A DNA stretch of 64,000 bases from the NCBI GenBank assembly GCA_014529385.2, contig CM043962.1, positions 47,923,098 to 47,987,097 on the forward strand, in the 5' to 3' direction. Positions 47,382 to 58,569 of this stretch are shown here, piece by piece. The stretch's first letter is position 1, and each line of letters opens with the position of its first letter. Under the pieces are notes generated by a model. The model searched no databases. It was given only the letters and a program-made list of their open reading frames with translations, and was not told the origin of the DNA. The position numbers were made by a program, and so were the translations under genes. Origin of the DNA: Adiantum capillus-veneris. Lineage: Eukaryota; Streptophyta; Polypodiopsida; Polypodiales; Pteridaceae.

Positions 47382-47448
47382 TCGTAGTGAGATGCTTGAG
47401 AGATAGTGGATACCAGGTACTACTTAGAGAGACACCTTTTTAGATGCA

Positions 47449-48290
47449 TTGATGTTTACTAGTCGTTGTAAGAAGAACGAAGATTGGCTTGGTCTACCCT
47501 ATGCATGTATTAAAGTGCGAGACAAAATAGTCTTGATTACATTACAATCATGTCAGCGAGAGACTACATGGGTTCAACATGGACAGTTGTCCCCCCTTCC
47601 AATACTCATTGGATGCACCCTCTCTGACTCTGACATAGTCCGAGATCACCAGGCTCATTTGCGAGGACCTGACTCAGCTAGACACTTGGAGGACTTGGAT
47701 ATAGCCGGCACATGATCTGGGCACAAAGATGGCTATCTATAGAGAGCACCTTCTCCAGCTTACTGGGGATGGTTTTTTTACGAGACCGACTGGTGGATAC
47801 AACAGAGTACCAACAGAGGCTAGGACATGTCTCCTATGTCACATGGAGCTTGAGATAGAGTTACACTACACATGCCATTGCCCAGTTTACTATGAGATAT
47901 GAGGCCGCTTTCATTGCATGTTTAGAGAGGGTCTTTGAAACACTCTCTATAGTCATGGGGTATGAGAACCAGAGATGCCTAGGGTTGTTTTTGCTTGAGC
48001 TGCGCAAACACAGAGAGAGCCTGATGAGAGAAGAGGCTAGCCAGTCCCAGAGCCAAATCACAGACTTCTTCAAAGCGGGCAGAAGGCAGCTGGAGGGGTG
48101 GCTACCACAACAGAGCTCACATTCTCGTCACACTAGAGGCACGCTGATCGATCAAGCAATTGCGATAGGGAGATTCAAATGCCCACGACTGCGGAGGGCG
48201 ACACAGCATCAACGGAGGCTGCATCGGAGGATTCATATCACTTTGGCCCGACACAACGCTTGGTCAGAGTTTTGACCATGGAGGAGATTG
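47449..48290 (+). pseudogene. LINE-like zinc motif and PIP-box region
   Basis: Frame pieces 47449-47715, about 47715-47905 and 47892-48275. The middle piece contains RTCLLCHMELEIELHYTCHC, that is C-x2-C-x8-H-x3-C, then PVYYEI, closely like the Cys/His motif after the RT of many LINE-type proteins. After a frameshift the last piece has QSQITDFF (48048-48071) followed by KAGRR. This is a full PCNA-binding PIP-box (Q-x-x-I-x-x-F-F) with the basic flank that favours binding. It ends at TGA 48273-48275. Family assignment is an inference. Confidence 0.5.
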
Positions 48291-48596
48291 ATGAGATCCA
48301 CAAGCAACCAATGATGGATCTCTTGTGATTTAGCTCATTTCAAGGATACACCCACATTGTGTTGTAGTAGCCCTCATTCACTACTTTCACCACCCTACTC
48401 ATATCATACACATTCCCAGCTAGCTCCTTAGCTCCCATACAACAATTTATGATTCTAAAGTACCCCTTTTTTCAATACCTTTTTTATTTTTTGTACTCAA
48501 TGATTGTATCAGATTCACTGTGTTGTAAGTGTTTGGTCTCATACGTCATTTTGGCCTTTTGAAGATGTTAATATAACAATTCATTTTCATTTTCAT

Positions 48597-48601
<5 letters not shown>

Positions 48602-48680
<79 letters not shown>
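48602..48680 (+). repeat. (CT)n microsatellite
   Basis: About 39 CT units, ending exactly where the LTR of element E begins. Confidence 0.95.
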
Positions 48681-48681
<1 letters not shown>

Positions 48682-48683
<2 letters not shown>

Positions 48684-49487
48684 ACTACTAATGTGTCAAG
48701 CCACTGAAGAACGGAGCCAACCTACAGATCCCCGATCGAGGGGCCTAAACCATAGGAAGTAGCAAATACAATAGAAGAAGAAGCAACAACAAAAGGAGTT
48801 TTCACCAACTTATAGAGCCTTGCGGAGTGGCCTATTTTTAAAGAAGAGCTCCCACCAACTTATGGGACCCCATCCGATGGGGCCCAAGTGACACAAAGGA
48901 TATTAGTGCGCAACCAGCTGATGATGTGGCATGACTATACGAATAGTCTGCAAATCGCATTAACAAGTGCCACATGGCATGTGTATGAAATTCCGCGTTT
49001 CACATTGCAATATGCTGACATGGCAACTGTAAGGATTTTCACAAAACACACTGGCAGCTTTTTGGGCTCAACGTTTTTGGACTAGATGCTTTTGAGTTGG
49101 GGGGGGGGGGGGGGGGGGGGGGTCATTTAATAATTATGTGACCATAATGTGAGTGCAACAGAAGGGGTTATTAAATTTTATTTTATCTCACATTTTCACA
49201 TACAGAAGGGTATCATAAAATGGAACTGGAAAAAAAAATTCCAATACAATTTGAATAGGAAAAGGCTGTATTTTATTCGTAAAAATTTCAGAGATAAGGA
49301 GTTTTATAAATAGTCCTTGAACGCACGTGATATACACAATTTATACATGGTGACCACTATGAGGCTCTCTTGGGGTGGAATTCCGCCGCTCCCCGTCTCG
49401 TGTGTTGTGCATCTCTTTAAATTCAGTGTTATTTAAAGTGTTCATTCTGGTCTTTTCCGTGGGTACGTGGTGCCTTTCCCCGCGATA
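48682..49487 (+). mobile_element. 5' LTR of element E
   Basis: Matches the other two copies at both ends (ACTACTAATGTGTCAAG and GGAATTCCGCCGCTCCCC). It lacks the first few bases (TGCCACA) and differs in the middle (49095-49350), where it has a poly-G run and its own TATA-like TTTTATAAATAG near 49299. Confidence 0.8.
49099..49122 (+). repeat. Poly-G tract (24 G)
   Basis: Uninterrupted G run at the point where the 5' LTR of E departs from the other copies. Confidence 0.95.
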
Positions 49488-49489
49488 GT

Positions 49490-49501
49490 TGGTATCATAG
49501 C
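49490..49501 (+). other. Primer-binding site of element E
   Basis: TGGTATCATAGC, one mismatch from TGGTATCAGAGC. Confidence 0.8.
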
Positions 49502-50085
49502 TTCTCTTAAGATTACAAATTTTTTTATTAAAGAATCTTCGATTCCCGACACCCGGACTTATTGGCCACTCCCACCCTTACTCCATCGCGCATCGAGCCC
49601 GCTTCCGTCTTCATCGATTTGTCTTGCACAGCATAAGCCATAAGGAACCCAAGACATGGCATTCATGGATTTGACAGAATACTTGTAGTTCTTCTCGACG
49701 AGCTTTGCGACATTCTTTCGCGACATCCTCAGTGGAATCTCCAGATGCTAAGTCTTCAACAATTTATAAATTACATGTTACCCCCTTTGATGCTCCAGGT
49801 GGTACCTCCTCCTCTAGGACCAGATTGTACGAGAGCTTCCAACTGGCAACCTTCCTAGCTGTATGTTTCATCGAGGGAGTCTTTAGGAATATGGTGCATC
49901 CATTTGATCCTTATCCAGTGCAGCCGCCTTTGCCGTCGTCGTTGCCACACCTCCCCCACCACGCCACCAGGCTACAATTGGAGTCTATATGGATACCATT
50001 ATTAACTGTAACTAGGATGTGTGCCTAATCAACCGAAATCAACCGAAAGATTTCAAGGATGGTGGCACGACAGTCAAATTTTTCA
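49502..50085 (+). other. Element E leader and gag N-terminal region
   Basis: ORF 49705-50028 is Ser/Thr/Pro-rich with no known motif. It is probably the variable N-terminal part of gag. Confidence 0.4.
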
Positions 50086-50830
50086 CCTTTTCCAAGGTGA
50101 GATTAGAAGAAAGCATTGCAGTTCCTACAACAATTTGACAACATCTACGCTTTGGGGAACTATACAAAAGAATCCAAGATTTCTTGAGCAACGGGATTTG
50201 TTAAAGATAATGCTATGCAATGGCAGGATTAAATCGTGACACAACCACATGCTCCAAGGACTTGGCAAGCTTTCAAGACAATATTTTCATGTAGTTATAT
50301 GACTTCTCTCTTTGAAGTTCGAATCTTGGCAGATTGGGGCAACTTAAAAATGCTTGCCATAGAGACTAGGACGACTATAGCCAAAGGTTTCTTGACGTCT
50401 ATCTCTTGGTGTCCTTCTTTAAGTTCATTCCCTTGGAGGACTAGTGCAAGCTATACACCATTCGAATACCATCACCATTGTAGGAATATTGTTTGTCCAA
50501 GCAAGCCTCAACCATGCAAGAGCTTATGGACCATGCCACGGTCGGCTACAAATTGATGAAAGGCAAGCTATAGTTTACTACAGAAGAACCTCCGGCCAAT
50601 AACTAGAACTCCTGGCAACAACAAACAAATTCTCGAGATTCTCGTGAAAGTCAATCGCAAAGGCTTTGTTTGATGCCTCAACAATGAGACACCTTATCAC
50701 AAGAAGGCGGATGCTTTGGATGTTTTCAAACAGGGCATAACTATTATAGTCGTTCCCATCACACTGATAGACAAGCGGAGCCAACGTCCGCGCTGATGGT
50801 CGAGAAAACCCCAAGACCAAAACGAGCTAA
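50086..50830 (+). pseudogene. Element E gag with damaged zinc knuckle
   Basis: Capsid words LQFLQQFDNIYALGNYTKES, FVKDNAMQW and PRTWQAFKTIFSCSYMT place it in the retrotransposon gag family. Stops interrupt it. The zinc knuckle reads GCFGCFQTGHNYYSR: C-x2-C-x4-H is kept but the final Cys is lost. Confidence 0.8.
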
Positions 50831-50889
50831 ACCGGCTGTTGAACTTGTACCTGACATCTATGGCATACACCTTGAAAGTACAAATGAAT

Positions 50890-51208
50890 TGTGTCGAGCA
50901 TATGGGAAAGCCCAGGAGCCACCGAAAACTTCATCCATCTAGAATTCCTGAACCAGATGGACTTTAATTATGATCCATAGGGTGGCAAAATGAAAGCCGA
51001 GTTAGCCACCCAGACCCAGAAGGTGGTACCTCTCATTGCTGCTCTTCCAATGACCATCCAAGGATATCATGGAAAAGCTGATTTTTACATCATGAAGTTG
51101 GGCAATTGTGACGTTCTCTTGGGCATGCCTTGGCATCACAAGAATGACGCGACACTTCAAATCCGAAATCGTACAATTATCGAGATGCAGAAGGACAAGC
51201 CGCAATGA
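50890..51208 (+). pseudogene. Element E retropepsin remnant
   Basis: GATENFIHLEFLNQMDF, then after a TAG the ORF 50990-51208 with ALPMTIQGYHGKADFYIMKL and CDVLLGMPWHHKND, the typical end of a gypsy protease. The catalytic DSGA reads ESPGA, so the active-site Asp is lost. RT does not follow. Confidence 0.8.
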
Positions 51209-51983
51209 ATTATCTAGTTGTTTTAAATACTTTCGAACTCTGTTTGAGGAAGTATTGTTTGGAATTTGTTTAAAATGGATGGTATCTGTTTTAAACCTAT
51301 CTTGGTGCCAATTTGAACTATTTGACTTTGGTTTTAATACTGGCTTCAATGCTTGGTGATTTACACCCAAGTGGAGTAGTAAGAAATGTTGTTTTAGTAT
51401 TGTCCCAACCAGAATGATGCAAATGAGATGTCTAGGGAGTGTTTCATTGTATGTTGGAAAACCTCCAAACGACGCAGACGAGATGCCCAGGGAGCGTTTG
51501 GTTGTATGTTTGAACCTCCAAACGATGCAAGCTACGGTCTGGGGGGCGTATGGTTGTAAAAGGCCTCTATATCTCCCGGCTCGGATCTTTTTAGGTTATT
51601 TACGAGCGAAGTGATGAGGGAGTCGTTGAACAGCTGATGGCCCGAACCCTTGTGGTTATTTGCGAGGGGAGTGTTCATCGGCGACTTTATGTTTCTATGT
51701 CTTGTAACATGCATATGTGAACCTTTGTGTTGCATTGTGATGTGCCAACCACTGAATACTCCTTATTAGATGATATTTTTCTGGGAAACCAACAACCTAG
51801 GATATGAAGAGCTCCAATCTGGAACAAGACTCCTTATTGGATGAGATTTTAACGATCCAAGATATCAAGAGCTCCAATCTGGAATGAGGAAACTGATTGT
51901 CCCTCAGAATGACCCTCAAAAAATTTTGAGCTAACTTGAGTTGTTTTGCAGATATGTTGAAATCACGGATGATTCCTTTCTTT
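51209..51983 (+). other. Element E 3' internal region, no gene
   Basis: Contains a diverged ~60-bp tandem repeat (GATGCCCAGGGAGCGTTTGG at 51482 and a relative at 51428) and two similar stretches GAGCTCCAATCTGGAA at 51809 and 51869. No RT or integrase text. Confidence 0.5.
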
Positions 51984-51996
51984 CAAGAAGGGGAGA
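51984..51996 (+). other. Polypurine tract of element E
   Basis: CAAGAAGGGGAGA directly before the LTR start TGCCACAAACTACTG. Confidence 0.8.
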
Positions 51997-52753
51997 TGCC
52001 ACAAACTACTGACGTGTCAAGTCATTGAAGAATGGAACCAACTTGTAGATTCCCGGTTGAGGGGCCTAAACTCTAAGAAGCAGCAACAGAAGAAGAAGTA
52101 GCAGCAGCAGAAGAAGTAGCAACAACAGCAAGAGTTTTCACCAACTTATAGAGCCTTGTCGAGTGGCCTATTTTTAAAAAAGAGTTCCGACCAACTTATG
52201 GAACCCCGTCTATGGGGCCCAAGTGACACAAAGGATATTAGTGCGCAATTAGCTGATGATGTGGCATGAATGTAAGGACAGTCTGCGAATCGCATTGACA
52301 AGTGCCACATGGCAAATATACAAAATTCCGCGTTTCGTGATACAGTATGCTAATGTGGCAGCTAGTATGCTAACGTGGCAGCTGTAGGGATTTTCGCAAA
52401 ATGCGTTGGCATCTTTTTGGGCTCAACGCTTTTGGACAAAATGCTTTTGAGTTTGAAGCTTTTCATGTAACTGCTTTCCATAGGCCACGGCCTTTAAATA
52501 TGTCCATGAGCTCATCCTCTGGCACGCTTCAATGTGGAGGTGCAGAGCTTGGAGTACCGGCATTGTATTGAGTTCAAGCAATATAAAGAAATACCAAAAG
52601 GGGCACCAAGGTTTGGGGCCAATGCTCTCTTGGGATGGAATTCCGCCATTCCCCGTCTTGTGTGTCGTGCATCTCTTTCAGCTAAGTGTTATTTGAAGTG
52701 CTTAAAGTTGTTTAGTCTGTTCTTTTCCATTGGCACGTGATGCCCATCCCCGT

Positions 52754-52757
<4 letters not shown>
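51997..52757 (+). mobile_element. 3' LTR of element E, first copy
   Basis: Starts TGCCACAAACTACTG. TATA-like TTTAAATATG near 52494. The 68-codon ORF inside (52534-52740) is LTR sequence. Confidence 0.85.
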
Positions 52758-52790
<33 letters not shown>

Positions 52791-52806
52791 CCCCCCCCCC
52801 CCCCCC
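52757..52806 (+). repeat. (CT)n then (C)n tract between LTR copies
   Basis: About 16 CT units, then about 19 C. Confidence 0.95.
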
Positions 52807-53487
52807 AAGGGGCCTAAACTCTAAGAAGCAGCATCAGAAGAAGTAGCAACAACAGCAAGAGTTTTCACCAACTTACAGAGCCTTGTCGAGTGGCCTATTT
52901 TTAAAAAAGAGTTCCGACCAACTTATGGGACCCCGTCTATGGGGCCCAAGTGACACAGGATATTAGTGCGCAATTAGCTGATGATGTGGCATGAATGTAA
53001 GGACAGTCTGCGAATCGCACTGACAAGTGCCACATGGCAAATATACAAAATTCCGCGTTTCGTGATACAATATACTAATGTGGCAGCTAGTATGCTAAAG
53101 TGGCAGCTGTAGGGATTTTCGCAAAACGCGTTGGCATCTTTTTGGGCTCAACGCTTTTGGACAAAATGCTTTTGAGTTTGAAGCTTTTCATGTAACTGCT
53201 TTCCATAGGCCACGGCCTTTAAATATGTCCATGAGCTCATCCTCTGGCACGCTTCAGTGTGGAGGTGCAGAGCTTGGAGTACCGGCATTGTACTGAGTTC
53301 AAGCAATATAAAGAAATACCAAAAGGGGCACCAAGGTTTGGGGCCAATGCTCTCTTGAGATGGAATTCCGCCATTCCCCGTCTTGTGTGTCGTGCATCTC
53401 TTTCAGTTAAGTGTTATTTGAAGTGCTTAAAGTTGTTTAGTCTGTTCTTTTCCATTGGCACGTGATGCCCATCCCCGTGGATCTCTC
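52807..53487 (+). mobile_element. 3' LTR of element E, duplicated copy (5' truncated)
   Basis: Nearly identical to 52060-52757 (for example GGCACGCTTCA(A/G)TGTGG). Followed by a run of about 20 C (53487-53506). Confidence 0.9.
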
Positions 53488-53506
53488 CCCCCCCCCCCCC
53501 CCCCCC

Positions 53507-55440
53507 GGCCCGAAAAAAGATGTGTAGGAGAGTAGTCCCAGAGGTGACATAGCGACCACCCACTGAGACACGAAGCCTAGGAATACATGGGAATGAGTAG
53601 GGCCTACAGTCAAAGGAGTTGACAAGATGCATGCATGAGAACCACTCCGAACTCCAAGGTGGTATGCTTTGTCCCATGGCTCAAAAGGAAAGAACTTGAG
53701 GCCGAATTGGGCTGTAGGGCAAACTAGATACACCTGGGATGCCACTTAAAAACTGCTTCAGGAGCATATAGAGTGCTCTCCATGAGGATGAGCTACCAAT
53801 TACAAGGTGGTACACGTAGCTAGATTTTTATGTATCATCTTGGGTGTCTTTCTTACTTGATTGGAATTCTTCAATCATTGCTTTACCTGCCCTGAAGATT
53901 GTGCAATGTTGTGGATGTAACCTCCCTGGCTAACCCCCGTGAGATGGTACACTTTTTTTTCAGAAGTGACTGCCCTGCAGGACGTCCTCAAAACCCATGA
54001 ACTTGCCCATGCCTTAGTGTTCCGCCCCGACAAAACCCATTAAATGGGCTGCTTAAACCTGCTGAGTGTAGTAATGCTTAGTGATACATGAGCTGCAATA
54101 GGCTCAGAAGTTTTGCTGCTGCTGCGTCGATGCTCATTTTCATCTAAAACGCAGTCTAGAAGCCACTTGGAACTCCTATATGAGAAAAAATAGATCATCT
54201 CTGTAGTTATTGTACATGTGGTATATCTGTCATCCCAAAATGAAGGAAAAGTTAAATTCGATAAGACTGTAGCTACCTGAAAAAGTTGTGTCCATGCAGT
54301 TTGTTTACAACTTGTGGAAAGCTAGCATGTCAAGAAGACTTCACTGAGCAATTAATTTGTGCAAAGACGCACGCTAGGAATTTGGCGTAAATTTCACCTC
54401 AAGGAGATGATTGTGTTGATACTTAGCTCACCTTCGCAAAATCTCAAATAGTCTAGAACATTGCATGCATCGAGATCTAACAAAGTTAACCAATGCTTCC
54501 CACCTCCAGGAGTTTCCACTTAAGGACCTAAAATTGCCCACTTTGTTTCTTCAAGAAACAATCTGAGAGGAAGAGTATAGTGACTCTACTACTAAAACTA
54601 ACCCAGCATGTGCTTAAAAATATGCCTAGGCGGGTGGCAAAAAGTCATACTGTTTGGATAGACAATAAGAGGGACTTCCTTGTCACTCCGCTGCAGCTTC
54701 CAAGAGATTTGTAAGAGGGCATATTATTTTGATATGTCTTTAGAGTTAAGGTGTTATGCTGTAAGGAATGTGAGCATACTTTCTCTATTCTAAGAGCAGA
54801 AGAGGGCCACGACATATGGACTTAAGTCTTATCATAAGAAGGGTCTCTCTTGAAAACACATGGTATTGTGTCAAATTCTTGGAAAAATCCAAACACCTAC
54901 AATCAAAGAGCTCTCAAATAGTGGAGCTAATTTGGTAAAATAAGTATTGACAAAGAAAACAACGCAGCACAATCATCTGGTCATTGGTGTGAAGCCAAGA
55001 GACAACCATACAAACTGCTTCCACTGCCACTGACACAACCATTCGATGAGAATTGGGAGAATTTCACTACAACTTGACACAGATTCAGTCTGGTAGCAAG
55101 CAAAAAGAAGCATGCAAGAGAGCCTACCTCAGGAAACATTGGGGTAGGCAGAGCATGCCGCTATGCACACTTATCTTGCAGTTACATAACGAAATACAGC
55201 AGAGAGAGAGGGGAGAGGAGGAGGGGGGGGGGGGGCATTGCATTCTAACATGAGGCATACTGCCTAACTAAAAGTTGTTAGCAAAACAGTCAATAACAGA
55301 AAAATGTTTGCCCACAAATTCACTAAGGGTTAGAGCCAGGTAAGAATGAAGCCTGGGGCAGCTAATCTAGTGGGCAATTTCAATACAACATTTCCCAGTC
55401 ACAGTTGAGTGCAACTAAAAGGGCCTCCAACCCTTGCCAC
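53507..55440. other. No gene recognised
   Basis: Intergenic sequence downstream of the ankyrin gene. Only short ORFs. A 13-base G run at 55223-55235 follows a GAGAGAG stretch. Confidence 0.5.
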
Positions 55441-55465
55441 TCCTGGACACCAACTTCAACCAGTT

Positions 55466-58123
55466 TCATTCAAGTCCAGGCTCTGCACCTTCTTGAATTA
55501 ACTTTTTCCCTTTCTTCTTCGACCTCTTGTCCCTGCTTTTCCTCTTCTTAGCATCCATGCTAGCCCACACATAGTCACTCGGAATCGCAAAAGGATCGGT
55601 AACTTCTTCTGATTGCTCGTCGATGATGTTACCTGACATGCCTGCTACCTTTGTTGCTGATCCTTTGATCCATGAAAACCATGAGTTGCCATGTTGCTCG
55701 CCCTCCATGCCTTTGGCATCCGGACTACTCGGTGGTGTGGCATATTCCTCATTTGACTTCAACTCCTCGACTTTAGTGAAAGTGACAATCACTCTAATGG
55801 TGGGTAACACTGGAATTGCTACCTGGTCATATAATATGTAAGTAAATCAAACTGCTGTAGAGATAATACTCCTCACGTATGTCGTTCTTGGAGCATTGAT
55901 TAACAATATATATACCTTCGTAAGGTCTGAACTTGCTATTTACACGAGAGGCTAACACACTCCCAAAAACACAAGAGCAAGAGACCCATGAAAACCGATA
56001 AAGTAAAAACTAAATCGCTTTATTTGTCACTAAACAAAAGGAACCATTAATTAAGCTCAACACTAAAAAAATTGATGTGTGCAGTTATTTTTAATCTCAA
56101 CTAGTGTAGCACACTAAGATAACAGAGTTCGCCGTTGATAAATGGATCTAAATAAATAAAGGAAAAGCCCTAAGTCAAAACGAACTGCAAGTTAGAACCT
56201 CATTGTAGCCATAACAATAATCATCATCTCAGCATTAAATCAGTTTAATAATATCTTATATTATTCTCGCTTGCATAATGAATTGAATCTGCTTTAAAAT
56301 GCACACAGAAGCTACCCAGAAATTCCTTTGTCTAGCAAATGGTCTGCACAAAATGGCAGTATGTAGTCACATGAATGAAGAGTGTTTTGAAAGGCACTAC
56401 AAAAACATTTTTTGCCACGTAAAAGTCCACAGTTCCAAACAGAGAGACTTACCTTAACAGGGAAGGTCCCTGCAGGTAACTTTGTGGTGAGTAGCTCCCT
56501 CAGCCGTCGCACAGCTTTTACCTTATTCGCAAGTATATCCAGCAATGGGAGTAACTCTTCGGTCTTCAAAGGAAAGTTGGGTGTCAGCCAAAGCACAGGA
56601 CGCAGGCCCTTTTTGTACTCGCTCTCTCCACTCCCATCATTAGTAGGAGTAACCCTGCGTTTTCTAACAGTCTCCTTGTTCACAACCTTTTTGGATTCCT
56701 TTTCCTTGCGAAACAGAAATCCATCCTCTGCTCTGAAATTTGAAGGTCGAGCATCAACAGATTTTCGTCCCCGCTGAATCTTAGCAGCTTTCTTAGCATC
56801 ATCACTTAAAAGATTGCTTACTTTCTCGTCAACACACAAAGAGCTTCTATGAGGAGTGATCTTCTTCGAGTCTTCCTGCTTTAAACTCCGCCTGCCCCAA
56901 CCAAACCATCCCTTTTTATCGCTCTTTGGATCCATGTCCAAAGCACATGCAGAGCTTAAGCGCGATGGATTGTCCACACTGTAGCTCATGCGTGGTTTCT
57001 CAAATTGTGACTGCCCAAATTCATAATTATCATCCTCCAATTCGGTGCTCTCCATCTTGAGGGCCGATTCCAATTGTTTCTTCTCATCCTCTGTCAGAAG
57101 CTCCGAGTAATCTTCATCCATACCTATACCTTCCCCATCCAGTTCTCCGGTGCCAAATAGCTCTTCATCTGTCATAGCCCCAGGAACCCGCCTCGATTTC
57201 ACACTCACTTGCACGTGATGCATGTCATACACCTTTGCTTTCCACAAACCAACCATTTCTGACTTTTCCTGGCGCCTCCAAGAAAGCTGTGGCACAAGAA
57301 GAGCTTGTGTGACATCTATTCCTGGTCGATACATATTAGTTTGTGACATCGCTGACACTTCCATAGCTGTTTCCGATTCTGTAGGCTGTGTCCCAGCCCC
57401 TTCCAAGGCATTCATTATCTCCTTCTCTTTGTGATTTAACATGCATAAGAAGCCCGGTGACAGCTTTCCATCGTCGCTACCCTCACCAAGAAACAAGAAG
57501 CTTTGGTCACATCGCTGGATTCTAAAGCCATCAAATCCTGACAGCGTCATGTCAGCCCTCAGATTCGATCCACGTTTCCAAATTCTGTATGTGTCAGATG
57601 GCGCGATGCGTCCAATGAAGGGGATGACAGAGCTCTCAAAATGGAAAGTAACTTCCATGTAAAAGTCTCTCATTCTCTGCATAGTAGCTATTACTCTAGG
57701 AAGGCGTCGGCACCACTTAGCCCAAGCCATTGGCTGGTAGTACCTCATGATTACCATTGCAATGGCTTCTTCATGGGCACAGATTGCTTCCTGCAAAGCA
57801 CTCCAACCCTGCTCATTCTGCAGACTCCAGTCTGCACCTGATGCCATTAAGATCTCTGCTGCAATAACATCTCCCATTCGCACTGCCAAATGGAGAGGGG
57901 TTTCCCGGCCTGGCACGTCTCTTCTATCAATCACAGCGGAAAGTGACTCTGCTCTGTGTTCTTCTGCTATTGCATCCGTTTCTGTGCGAATCTCCCCTGC
58001 TTTTGCCAGACGAGGCAGGGCAGAAATTAACCTTCTCAATCCCGTGTAATCCTTGCGGGCTACTGCATAGTGCACCGGGCTATGTGAATACTTGGCTAGG
58101 TCATCATTGGACATTAGGGCCAT
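55466..58123 (-). CDS. Ankyrin-repeat protein with GPCR-chaperone (ANKRD13-type) domain, two coding exons
   Basis: Coding exons 58123-56453 and 55822-55466 join to 675 residues. The intron (56452-55823) has donor GTTAAG/GTAAGT and acceptor GACCAG/GTAGCA, phase 0, joining FPVK to VAIPVLPTIRV. Ankyrin repeats lie at about residues 10-40 and 72-125 (ETPLHLAVRMGD, GADWSLQNEQGWSALQEAI). The GPCR-chaperone domain follows from about 130 to 575 (WAKWCRRLPR, FYMEVTFHFESSVIPFI, TYRIWKRGSNLRADMTLSGF, FRPGIDVTQA-like YRPGIDVTQA, KSRRVPGAMTDEELF). An acidic ELLTEDEKKQLESAL stretch could be a ubiquitin-interacting motif. The C-terminus is Lys/Arg-rich. Animal relatives act in ubiquitin-linked sorting of membrane proteins; the plant role is little known. 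The start at 58123 (MALMSNDDLAKY) or 58114 is preferred over 58189, which lies before a likely splice acceptor. This is the only intact host gene here. Confidence 0.92.
55823..56452 (-). other. Intron of the ankyrin gene
   Basis: 630-bp GT-AG intron. Reading through the donor gives an unrelated tail and a stop at 56312, so splicing is required for the conserved C-terminal part of the chaperone domain. Confidence 0.9.
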
Positions 58124-58169
58124 TTGCAAATCTGTAAGGGTTTCAGAAGGTGCACAACGTTGCCCTAAA

Positions 58170-58326
58170 CTGCAGGTGTGAAAATACACTCACAAGCTTC
58201 AAGAGTCCTTCAAGGATCCACAAACAGCTCTTCTCTGCAGAGCCGAGATGATATGCACAATAACCTGAAACTTTTAATCTCTCCTCCAAAATGCAGAATG
58301 ACAGGACGCGCAACTGTGAAGCTTAC
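58170..58326 (-). other. Probable 5' UTR intron of the ankyrin gene
   Basis: Minus strand: donor GGGCG/GTAAGC at 58326 and acceptor CACACCTGCAG/TTTAGG at 58170. If spliced so, the leader contains a three-codon upstream ORF (ATG GGC GTT then TAG) spanning the junction. Transcript data are needed; the calls rest on splice-site words only. Confidence 0.45.
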
Positions 58327-58480
58327 CGCCCATGAGCGCAAAACAATGCAGAAGGAATGCCTACAGCCCTGAGGAATCCTTGTACTGTAGAATGCAGATC
58401 ATCTCCATCTCCTTGAAAATTTCAGTCTTCTTATCTAGAAGCCCTGTACAAAATCTCTGTTCCAAAGTGGGTGGAATGGC

Positions 58481-58482
<2 letters not shown>

Positions 58483-58553
<71 letters not shown>

Positions 58554-58559
58554 CGTGCG
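58483..58559 (+). repeat. (CT)n-(GT)n microsatellite in the 5' region of the ankyrin gene
   Basis: About 27 CT units, then about 11 GT/GC units. On the gene's strand it is a (GA)n tract, in the 5' UTR or promoter. GA-rich elements near the start are common in plant promoters and bind BPC/GAGA-type factors; a role here is inference. Confidence 0.9.
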
Positions 58560-58569
58560 TGATAACCCT

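Larger units (their letters stand above)
48682..53487 (+). mobile_element. Non-autonomous retroelement E (gag-protease only) with duplicated 3' LTR
   Basis: Three LTR copies: 48682-49487, 51997-52757 and 52807-53487. A primer site (49490-49501) follows the first, and a polypurine tract (51984-51996) precedes the second. The interior holds only gag and protease remnants; RT, RNase H and integrase are absent. The second and third LTR copies are nearly identical and separated by a (CT)n/(C)n tract, so the third arose by recent local duplication. Confidence 0.75.

Noticed and set aside
52534-53465. Two nearly identical 68-residue ORFs (52534-52740, 53259-53465)
   Set aside because: They lie inside duplicated LTR copies; the likeness reflects LTR duplication, not a gene family.
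56412-58049. Plus-strand ORFs opposite the ankyrin gene (56412-56777, 57222-57434, 57441-57662, 57747-58049)
   Set aside because: Antisense shadows of a clearly conserved minus-strand exon.
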